A stretch of DNA of 20,000 bases from Chromera velia (taxonomy: Eukaryota > Sar > Chromeraceae). Location: contig JAHBMJ010000606.1 of the NCBI GenBank assembly GCA_018398765.1, positions 1-20,000 on the forward strand, in the 5' to 3' direction. Shown here one piece after another: positions 9,969 through 19,409 of this stretch. Positions within the stretch are counted from its first letter, which is position 1, and each line of letters starts with the position of its first letter. A model generated the notes under the pieces. It had not been told where the DNA came from. It made no database searches and was given only the letters and a program-made list of their open reading frames with translations. A program made the position numbers and the translations under genes.

Positions 9969-10831
9969 GAAGGAAAGAAAAAACAAAACCTTCATGTACA
10001 AAAGAAGCGCGGCACGTTTTTTCTGTGAGTATATTTGTGCATTCCATCGTATTGTTAGGCGACAAGACCTCAGACAAGAAAATTCCCCTGATGCTGAGTG
10101 AGTATGAAAGGTTTGTCTATCCTTTGGGCCACAGGGCAGCTCGGAAGATCATTATTCGCGAGTGAGGTGAGCTTGTGCATCCTCAATCTTTTTTTGCTGT
10201 TCTACAAGACGAGTCACTGATTCCCTTCTCACATCGATTGCCTTCTGTTGGCCGGTACGCTTCTGTTTTGGCGGGATCATTGTCAGCAAGAAGAACTTGT
10301 GGAAGGAAAGTGTCGATCGTTAACATTGCATGGGTCTTTCTTTCTTTCTCGATTCATCCTATCTGCTGACTGGACTGTCTGTCTGACTGACTGACTGCAT
10401 GCATGATTTGATTGATGGTACCTGACAGATGCATGCATACATGAGCAGCTTTAAACTTCGGGTATCTTTCCGTTCGTCTGTCTGTACATGTCTTGTCAGA
10501 ATCCGATCATCTGTTTGTACGTCTATTTCTGTGCGTTTATTTTTCTATCTGTAGGTCAATGCAGCAGTCTGCGAAATGAAACGGGGCACAAAGGGTGGAA
10601 AAGGTCGCGAGACGAGAGGAAGAGAGAGATGCGTCTTTCAGAAGAATGAATTTGTTATTGAACCAGGCAAAGCGAGCGTGAAAACTGAATTCGTTTCTCC
10701 CGTCTTCACTAATTTCCGTATGTATTTGTGCGTCCAGCTTTCTGTTTTTCTGGCAAGCTTGGCCGTAAACATTCGCTGAGGAATTCAAACGGGCAAAAAA
10801 GAGCAGAGCAGTGTGGTGAAGAGAGAGTCTC

Positions 10832-10857
10832 AGAGAGAGAGAGAGAGAGAGAGAGAG
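10832..10857. repeat. (AG)n microsatellite
   Basis: About 13 AG units in noncoding DNA between the second and third genes. Confidence 0.9.
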
Positions 10858-11069
10858 CGCCGAGACAACTGAAGAGAGACACAGCGAGCAAGGATCGAGG
10901 AAGGGATCGGACAGGGGAATGACAGTGGTAGAGAGAAGGGAGAGTAGAAATACTACTTGATGTCAAGTAAGTGAGTCTGAAATTCAGCTCCTACAACCTC
11001 TAAAGATCGACGCTTTGAGACTCACTCCTTACTGCACCATAAATACATGCACGTACGGATTCATGCTCT

Positions 11070-11187
11070 GCATGACGTGATTTTGAAACCAGTTTGAATA
11101 AAGCAATTCAAATGATAGAAACCTCCCAGAGCATGACGTGATTTTGAAACCAGTTTGAATAAAGCAATTCAAATGATAGAAACCTCC
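11070..11187. repeat. tandem duplication, 61-base period
   Basis: A 57-base unit beginning GCATGACGTG and ending AAACCTCC occurs at 11070-11126 and again at 11131-11187. I read no differences between the copies. The 4-base CAGA lies between them. Perfect identity in noncoding DNA implies a recent duplication. Confidence 0.9.
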
Positions 11188-11593
11188 TACCATATGTATT
11201 TTATAATACTTTGTAGCCACATCTACGTATATCTACACGAAATTTCTACACGTATGTAAATGTCTGGAACAAAGTAAAACTGTCAGAAATAGTTAGAAAT
11301 TAAGTAACACACACTGTTGTTTATAAGTTAAAGAACTGCAGCTTGGAACTGATGGTTTTCTATGTTAGAGTATGTTAGAATACTGTTTTGGTTAATCAAT
11401 TTAAATTTACATTTGAAACGGCTAATAATTTTTTAATGGTTAAAAAGCTAATTAAAAAGTCTAGAAAAGTCTTTTTCAATTTGATTTTATAATATTTTAT
11501 ACTGTAATTTGGTGGTCCAATGGTGGATACGAATTTATGTGGATGTGAAAACTTGTGGGCCTTCGATTCTAGGCTTCGAATATCTTGATCGCC

Positions 11594-11620
11594 ATAGGAT
11601 TAGGATTAGGATTAGGATTT
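11594..11620. repeat. interstitial TTAGGA hexamer tract
   Basis: About four units of a six-base TTAGGA/GGATTA repeat. It resembles a degenerate telomere-type repeat but is not the canonical TTTAGGG or TTAGGG, and is more likely a simple microsatellite. Confidence 0.7.
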
Positions 11621-12099
11621 ATGTCCGGAGGATTGGCCTCCCGCCCCAATGCCGAATGTCCGATGTGCAGCTCCCAAGGAAAGCGCCTAGACACATCAGA
11701 CCTCCCTGGCCGGCCCGCACAGGTCTAGCCTGTACCGTAAACGGTTTACAATTGAAGAAAAAGCATACGCAGCATCATTTTTCCTTAATTTGAATGGCTT
11801 TCTCGTTCTGATCTGAGGCCATCTGGCAAAGGGGCAAAAGGCTACCAAAAGCAAAATGACTTTTAGTGCTGAAACGCAAGAGTGAAAAAGAGAAAAAGAA
11901 TTGAAAGAAGAGATTAAGACCAAGTGAGAGAGAGAACATGTTTATTTTACATTTTTCAGAGTAACCAAGAACGTTTCTTTTCCTGAGACGCGCAAAGGGG
12001 AATGGTAAAGCCCTCTCTCTTCTTACGGTATAGCCACCTTCTATACTTCGTCGCTCCGACTTGCTCGGTCAGGACCACCCTGCGCACCGCCTTTTCCCC

Positions 12100-12360
12100 A
12101 GCCTCTTCCATCCTCAGTCCCCTTCCGCTGCGGTCTTATACGCGCTCAATCACGCGTACGAAGGCCGCCACAGCTCTGACTGGATGGAGCCTGGCCCGCG
12201 CGCCGCCGCCATGCAGGACCGGCCATGCGTACGCCGCCGCGCTAGCGCGCCGCCGCAAAACCTAAGGGCGGTCCGCGTCCGATCGAGCCATTCCGAGCTT
12301 TAATATGCTTTAATCGCGCAACAAATCTAAGGATCGCAATATAAAGCGCCGGCCGGCCCG
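12100..12360 (+). promoter_or_regulatory. GC-rich promoter-like block with TATAAAG before the third gene
   Basis: GCCGCC and CGCG-rich sequence (about 12115-12290) sharply contrasts with the A/T-rich DNA before it. TATAAAG follows at 12340-12346, then GCCGGCC. The TATA-like element lies 306 bases upstream of the ATG at 12646, the same distance as in the tail collar gene. A pyrimidine-rich CAG at 12599-12601 could be a 3' splice site of a 5' untranslated intron. A short open frame at 12002-12265 has no support as a gene. Confidence 0.45.
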
Positions 12361-12645
12361 GCTATCAGGAGCTTTCCGACTTGATGGTGAAACCACGTGA
12401 ATCCTTGCCTTCTCACTGAGTACGAACTGATGCTGCGCGCCCTCTCCATCTGAAGAATTAGGACGATACAGAGAGAGTGGCCGAAAAGCCAGACAGAAAA
12501 GGGACACGGGGCGAGAGGTTTGAATTTATCTGTCTCCCCGCCTCAGTCCGACGCTGTGTCCCAATCGTGTATTAATATACGTTTCTGTATTTTCTCACCA
12601 GACACGACAGAACCGAAAAAGCTCAGCCTCAAAGGTCAAAAAGAC

Positions 12646-15600
12646 ATGTCAGGAGGAACAGGAGCGGCAAAGTCGCCCGGCCTTCGACCCAAGTCCCCAC
12701 GAGGGGTTTCTGCCTCTGTCGCCCCTCCTTTGCCTCAAAAAATGGACCCGGAACACGAGCCGCAGATTCTTCACAGAGTGAATTTTTCGACGTACAAGGC
12801 GTGTGAGGGACTTGAGGCGCTTGAGGCTCCCAAGTCGTTTGAAGGTCTTCTTCAGCAGTCAAAGGCGGGGAAGTTGGGGGAACCAGAGGAGCCTTTTCCT
12901 CCTGGAGTGGAATTCAAGTTCTCTCCTGTCAGCAGAGAGTGCGAAGAATTGGTCTCCTTGGAGAAACAGGCAGATGCCTTGTTCCATGATTTCTGGGTGC
13001 AGAGACAAAAGTACACAAACGCACAACAGCAACAACAGCAGGAGCAGAGCGGAAAGAAACGGCAACGAGGACATCTTCAGGAGGGGGGGAAAGGGCGAGA
13101 CGACTCATGTTCTTCGAGAGGAAGAGCAAAGGGGGCGGCTCAATTTTCTCCTCCCGAGGAACCCCTCGCCCAAAAGTCGAAGCAAGGCGAGAGATCGAAA
13201 CTAGGAGATGAATTTCCTTCCATGTCACCGAGAGGGGGGGGCCCTGCCTCCTCTCCCACTGCAGGGAGTCAGGCTGGGTTTGGGGGGGTTGGTGGGATGA
13301 AATTTGGGGATTTTCGAACGTACGCCTCTGTGATCGCCCAGATAGGGGCCCTTCAAAAGAGGGGTCCTCTCAATGCTGCGTGTGTGACAGAGCGGAGGTC
13401 CGCAAAGCCTTCCGGCCGGGAGAAACTGAAGAAATTCCGAGTCGAGGCCAGAAAAAGGTCAGCTACGTGGACCCGTTTTCACATGTATGCACATGGAAGC
13501 GATGTATCGGCACGCGACTTTTTTTTTTTTGGCTGCGCTCATTTTGATGTGTGGAGAGAGAGAGAGAGAGGCGGGATTCACTGCTCTGGTCATCAGGAAG
13601 AGAAAAACGAAGCAAAATCTATCCTTCCTTTGTCTGACTCTAGCATACCCACAAGCTCTCTACAACAAAGTTAGCTCCAGAAAGCCAACAGTCACCCATG
13701 CAGGTATCCTTTGGACATTGACTGCTTACCCCGCTCCTGCCTGCAGCTACAACACGTTTCGCACTGACGAGGCCAAAGCCTTCCAGAGCTTGAAGAACAA
13801 GCACATCGTCAAGCAAGAGCTCCAGTGCGTAGAGTATCACACCAAGGTGGAGGCAGCCCGTTCGCAGGAAGAGAATGCCGAGATCCGTCTCCACGACCCG
13901 AATTGTTTTGCCCCTCCCAAAGAGGCGATCTTCTTCTCGGACCTTCAGGGAGCACTCCCTGGAAAGGAAGAGAGTGACAACACATGGGACTCCATTCCCC
14001 CGAACGTCATTCCACTCTCCCGTGAAATCAGACACTCAGAACGAATCGGTTCCTCCACTGCCAAAGAACCCTCATGGAATCTGCACTTCAAAAAACTGAG
14101 ACAGGAAATCAGAAAGGAGGCAGACTTTCTACGAAGAGGACCCAAGAGCCCACACGCCCCTCAAGCCCCAAAAGAGCCGGCGATGATCACTCGACGAATG
14201 GTCAGAGACATATCGTCTGTGTCGGGAGTGGGGGACAGGAAAGACCGCTCACGTTCCCGCTCTCCCTGTGGGCATTCTGTTTTGCCCTCCGATGCTTTTA
14301 GAGGAGGAGGAGGAGGAGGCAGTGAGCCTGCACGGTCACCTGCCGCTGCAGCCGGACGTTTCCCCGATGCGTCCCCTGCCCCCCCGCCATTTAACCCCCC
14401 AGCCCCCCCCGGGAAACCCCCCGGGAGATGGAAGGATCAGCAGCTGAAATCACGTCTGCACGTGGACACCCACTTCGGCCCACTGAGAGACGAACCCCCG
14501 CGTCCCTCCCCTGCCACTGCCACTATTGCGACAGGACTGCATGGAATCTCCCCCTCCCACTGCGGGGGCATGTCCGTGTCTGCTTTTGGGCAGCAGTCTC
14601 CTCGTCCTTGGGGTTTAGCTCGGCCCGGCAAGGGGGCATCGACGCACGCAGAGGTTGTGGAGGAGAGAAGGAAGCAGGAGGACATCAGGTGGAGAGGGGA
14701 GGAGGCGAAGAGACTGGAGTATGACCGTCTGTGGGTGCTCAGAGAGAATGTGCTTCGGGCTCTCACCCAACAACAAGCACAAGGTGCGTTCAGCTGTTTG
14801 TCGGGTCTTTTCTTTCGTCACTCGGGGCGTCAGTGGGAGGGACGAGCACTTAGTTCTTCGGGTTTCATGCAGGGGAAGAGGCCAAAACGCCTCCTTCAGA
14901 CATTTTTTGGTTCATTTTGTCCCCGTCTCCCTCCCTCGCTTTTTCTCTGCAGAGACTGACCTGACTCAATCTCCCACCCTCAGGAACACAAACACGCAGA
15001 CACACACGCACGCACACACACAAGGGCAGACAAGCGCGTAGAAGGAAAGGTACATGTGTTGGAAAGATGTTTTCATCCCCCCTTTCCCCATTCTCCTTTT
15101 TGTGTCTACAGTTGTGTCCGCAGTTCTTTCTGGAGACTCCAGTGGGGCCAGTGGAGGTGGAATGGGAGGGAGGGGTCAAGAGGGAGAGGCAGCAGGGATG
15201 GCTTCCTCAGAAGTGCCAGAGAAGGGTCAGTCAGTCAGGTGTCTGGGGGGTGGGTGGGATATTTCTGTATAGGGGAAGTGCAGGCGTTTTGGTGCTTTTC
15301 CCAGGAGGTTCAGATGGCATTTCATGCAATTCGGAAGCTTTTGATGGAAGAATAGAATAGAAAGGTTCTGTCTGTCGTTGTTGCTCTCTTTCTTCCCTTG
15401 ACCCCTTCTCTGGTTCAATTCAAAAAGCAGACAGCGTAGACCGAGCTAACCTTTCTTCGTCCCCGTGTCTGTCTCTTTTCCTGTGTGCCCTGTTTTGTGG
15501 TTCATTCGTCCACGCCTTCATGGGCTTTCCTTTTCGTTCGTGTGTGGGGATGCAGACAAACGCCTTCCGGGACCGGACTTCAGAGTTCCCCCCGGTGACC

Positions 15601-16499
15601 CCAGCGCTCTGTACAATCTCTTGAACTCCCTCACCTTCCGGGGCCACTACCCGATACAGGGCCAGAGTCCTGCTGGGGCCTCCTTCGGTTCCTTCGGCCT
15701 GGTCCCTGCTCGCAGCAAGGGGCAGGAGAAGGAAAGTGTGAGGGGCAGTCCTCGGAGCAACAAGGAGAAGGATCAAGAAAAAGAGAAGGAAAAGAAGGAG
15801 AAGGAGAAAGGGAATCAGAAAGGAACTCCCAAAAACGAGGACGCAAAGGAAAAGGAGAAGGAAAAAGAAAAGAAGCAGAAAGAGAAGGAGAAGCAGACGA
15901 CGAAAGGGTCACCAAAGAACAAGGAGAAGAAAGAGGAGAAGGAGAAGGGGGGTCGATGTTCCCCTGCAGAGAGCGTTGAGAAAGACAAAGAGAAGAAGGA
16001 AAGAGACGAAGAGCTGTCCTTCATGGAAATGAAGGAAGTCACTGGACGAGGAGGCAACGAAGAGTCAGTCTGTCAGTCCCCCCACACAGCTAGCAGAACA
16101 GTTTGTTGACACTCGCGTATGTACATCAAGGAAAGTGGCAATGCTCTTTTGGGGGTGAAGGGACAGAAACGCTCGCACACCCACAACGACGTATGAGTTT
16201 CTGCGTTCATCAACTTTCCTCTCCCTTTTCGCACCGCCTGATGCTTGATGCTTCGATCCTTTTTAGTGACATGCGCAAGGAATGCATTCCACACTTTCTT
16301 TTGTGTCCATGCTCCTTCTTCCCTGTTTTCAATGCGCACTTCTCCCCCCCGGGCTAGAATCCATTCTTCTCTCTCTTTCTACATTTCATTCCTTCAACTC
16401 CGTCCTTCAAGGGATCCGTCTGACTCATCAAGAGTGTCTGCTTGCTCATCCTTTTGAATTGACCCATTGTGTATTTGGCTGACCGTCCCTCTGTCTGTC

Positions 16500-16542
<43 letters not shown>

Positions 16543-18621
16543 AGAGAATTCGACGACCCCTTCTGTGCCTACGCCCATCTGGTCGACATTCTCTCCCAAC
16601 AGTATATCCAGGCCAGACAACCCCTCCTTCCCTCCAGCCTTCCCCCCCATCGGAACAAGATCCTCTCACCCGAGACCTTTTTCGATCTGTTCGTCAGACC
16701 CCCCGGGGGATGGACGAAGGACACGGCGGCATGCAAAGCAGAACGAGTGTTCTTCTACTCACGATCTCAGTTCTTCAGTCAGAGGGGTGAAGAGAAACCC
16801 CAACTCCCACCCTCGCTTTCCCAGAACCCTGCACCGTCCAAAGCTCCTCAGTCTTCTTCCTCCCACGTCCCACCCGCCCTTGAATCCCTCACAGACCCTG
16901 AGAACGAGGAAATCATCCTCAACAACTCCTACTCCCCCGACGCCCTCACTGCAGCCGCAGGACGGTCCCTGTTGAAATGCGGGACCATCAGAAGTCCTGC
17001 CGGCCCCCCCGCGCCCTGCCCCCTCCACCTGACAGTCTCGTGGCCTGTCTGTCTCTTCTGTAGCGTCCGCCACCCCCCAGCCAGCGCTGAGTCAGAAGGA
17101 TTGCCCAAGTCCGCCTGCGCGTGTCCCTGGCACCTCAGCCCAAAGCTGGAATCCCGGTCTGATAATCTGAGTATCTTCTACTCCCCTCAAGTAAGGCTCC
17201 GTCTCCAAAGACAGATCCGAAGAGTTCTCTTCAGGAGACTCAACGGGAGGGAAGTGGGGGTAGATTTCGTGAAGGAATTTCCAATTGGAGAGAAAATGAC
17301 CCAAAGGGTGATTGACACCATGATGGGCCCCCTGTCAGCTGTCCTGCTCGGTCTCGGCGTCTTGTTGTCAACTTTCACGGCCTCCCGGAAAGAGCACCCA
17401 CGGCTTCAAGCTGCATGGGTAGCTCCAAGGGAATCGCCGGATGGCGAGTGTGACAAGGCGAATATGAAACAGAAGAAATGTATCTTCAGACCTGAGAACA
17501 CAAAGGAACATTTGCGTCACCCCGTCCTTCAACACATCACCCCTTCTGTGATCCTCGAAGCTGTTTTGCGACTTCGACGCCTGGAGGGCATTTCTGTCCT
17601 CTCCGACACAGAATGGACTTTGATGGGTTGTTTCCATCTTCCGTCCTCGGATATTCTATGGGGAGATATGCAGTGGGCTCGGGTCTGTGGGCCGACGTGT
17701 GAGAAGGCGCTGTCGACTTTGGAGAGGGAGGAGGAGAAAGATGCGTGCCGACCGGCAGTTCTGGAAATGTTTAAGGCAGAAAGAGACCCACTATGTGCCT
17801 CGGGTGGGGCCGGAATGGTCACTAAGTGGATGCTGCAGGCGCAGCAGCGGGAGGACGGAGAGAAAGAGAAAGAGGGGGGGGATGAGGAAGGGGGGGGTTC
17901 CCAAGGAAGTGAAGGGTGTTCGGTAGAGGACGGAGGTGAGAGTCCCGAGAAGGGGGCTCCAGACGTCTCCTCCTTTTCCTTGTCTGTTCCAGCACACTTG
18001 AATCCTCGTTATTCCGTTGCGTTCGCAGTTCACAGAGAGTCCTGTGCTCCCTCTTGCCGCTTCCCGCCTGTGAAGTCGTGGGAGAGGAAGACGGTGACTG
18101 GAGAGAGAGAGAGCGCGGCAAATGATGCGGACATGCGGAGAGAGTTTGAGGATTGGGGATATCCTCTTCTCACCAAAATGTTTGAAGAGAAGGAAAGGAT
18201 GGAAAGAAGAGCGGTTGAGGAGAAGAGGAAGGCAGAGAGAAGGAGGGAAAAGGCCAAGGAGAGAGCGGAAAGGAAAAAGGAGGAAAAGGCGTCGGCTGAG
18301 GGGGGTGGGGGGACCGTTGAGGAGAAACAGAAGGCGAAAAAGAAGTCGGATGAAGAGACGGAAAGGGAAAAGGAGAAGGCCGTGAAGAAAGTCAGAAAGA
18401 CAAACAGCAAGGCATCATTGACCGGGGGATCAGCTGATCCTCCTGCATTGTCCTCCTCTGCCTTCTCTGCGTCTGTCTCGTCTTCCTCTTCCTCTTCGTC
18501 GAAGCCAAAGAGTTCTGCAGCGAAGTCTGCAAACCAAGGGAAAGGGGGAAAAGAAACTGACAAGTCGGGGGAGGGATCGAAGGGAAGTGGGCCTCCGGGT
18601 GAGGGGGGGGAGAGAACCTAG
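12646..18621 (+). CDS. large charged low-complexity protein of unknown function, 5 exons
   Basis: Not recognised. Exons 12646-13457, 13747-14783, 15112-15225, 15556-16063 and 16545-18621 join in frame to about 1515 residues. All phases agree, which supports the model. The ATG at 12646 is the first in its frame. Visible features: a Gln run near 125-133, an RS-type stretch (DRKDRSRSRSP) near 433-443, a Gly run near 455, proline-rich segments, and a Lys/Glu (KEKE) region about 724-807. After it comes the most ordered part (about 825-1200), starting EFDDPFCAYAHLVDILSQQ and including a hydrophobic helix near 1083-1102 that could be a membrane segment or a buried helix. Residues 1351-1443 form a strongly charged coiled coil, followed by a Ser-rich then Gly/Lys-rich tail. 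The RS and basic regions hint at a nuclear or RNA-linked role, which is weak inference. A 66-base cassette (14984-15049) could be added in frame. Confidence 0.7.
14984..15049 (+). other. possible in-frame cassette exon in the third gene
   Basis: CCCTCAG precedes and GTACAT follows this 66-base segment. Its length is a multiple of three and its phase (1 in, 1 out) fits between exons 2 and 3, so it could be included or skipped without breaking the frame. It would encode a Thr/His/Arg-rich stretch from a degenerate CA repeat, which makes it doubtful as conserved coding sequence. The alternative acceptor at 14952 leads to a stop at 15039-15041. Confidence 0.3.
16505..16538. repeat. (GT)n microsatellite next to a splice acceptor
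   Basis: About 17 GT units end six bases before the TTTGCAG acceptor of the last exon (16545). The place normally held by a pyrimidine tract is thus a TG repeat. Confidence 0.9.
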
Positions 18622-18896
18622 GACAGATTGCCAGCAGTCACGTGAGCTTTGTTGAGAGCTCTCTGAATTCAAAAACAAAGGATTCCATGTGGTGCAAGAG
18701 TGGCGAGGCACATGAAGAAGCCTCGTGTACACACAATTAAGAACCTAATTCGATGTACTGCAGCAGAAATTCGCCAGAAAAAGTAGAATTCGCCGTCTAA
18801 CTATGACAAACATGCGCAGCCTGATTTGAGTCCATGTCAACCGTGTGTCACGAGTCACAAGGAAAAATAACACTGATTATATAACCTAGACGTGGT

Positions 18897-18997
18897 CTTT
18901 AGTTAGTTTAGTTCTTTAGTTAGTCGACATTTCCCCAGGAAACTAAACTGACATTAACTAACTAAATTGTGAACTAACTAGTGAACTAAACTAGTTA
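18897..18997. repeat. imperfect inverted repeat of TTAGTT/AACTAA words
   Basis: The left arm (18897-18924) is built of TTTAGTTAGT words. The right arm (18940-18997) holds the complementary ACTAACTA and AACTAAACTA words. They can pair imperfectly around a spacer of about 15 to 50 bases. It resembles the end of a small non-autonomous element or a simple-sequence hairpin. Confidence 0.55.
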
Positions 18998-19315
18998 ATA
19001 TTTGCATGGTAAGCATGTCATTATTCAATGATCATTGCTTGGGTTGGGGCCGGGCGGCTCGGCATTGGGGCGTACTAGTAAGAGGCGATTCCTCTGGATA
19101 TTATGGATGGAAGGTTAAGAGTGAGGCAGACGTGCTAGGAACCGACCTTAAATGCAGTTTCCCTCCTATTAATCCTATCCTATCGTATCATCATACGGCC
19201 GGATCCGAGCCCGACTGCAGATTGCCCACCTGAAAGCGGTAAGCGCGTGTATTCGGGGGACCAGAAGAGTGCAGGGGGAGGTCTGGGAGGAAGGAGGAGT
19301 AGGCAGTGCGCTGGT

Positions 19316-19409
19316 CATGACTGAGGGGTAGGAAGTACTTAGCAAATGCCGAAGAAAAAAAAAAATGACATGACTGAGGGGTAGGAAGTAATTAGCAAAT
19401 GCCGAAGAA
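19316..19409. repeat. tandem duplication, 53-base period
   Basis: A 41-base unit starting CATGACTGAGGGG occurs at 19316-19356 and 19369-19409 with one difference (C or A near the middle). The spacer is A-rich. Confidence 0.85.

Larger units (their letters stand above)
9524..12300. other. long intergenic region without a supported gene
   Basis: About 2.8 kb between two plus-strand genes. The open frames are short on both strands and show no domain I recognise. It should contain the 3' untranslated region of the tail collar gene and upstream sequence of the next gene. Contents: a G-rich run at 9949-9968, TGCATGCA palindromes near 10396 and 10430, an (AG)n tract, a 61-base-period duplication, an A/T-rich segment 11200-11520 and a TTAGGA-type tract. 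No tRNA or rRNA was seen. Confidence 0.5.

Noticed and set aside
12002..12265. Small plus-strand gene in the GC-rich block
   Set aside because: The Ala/Arg-rich product looks like translated GC-rich promoter DNA. No family similarity or splice context supports it.
12520..12645. N-terminal extension of the large protein
   Set aside because: The frame starts with TTG, not ATG, and contains a likely 3' splice site at 12601. The first ATG is at 12646.
16507..16544. Extension of the last exon of the large gene into VCVCVC-type sequence
   Set aside because: This is translation of the GT microsatellite. TTTGCAG at 16538-16544 gives a phase-matched acceptor.
17200..17800. Pat1-type mRNA decay domain in the large protein
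   Set aside because: Overall layout (charged N-terminus, helical C-terminal part) recalled Pat1, but the characteristic motifs were not found.
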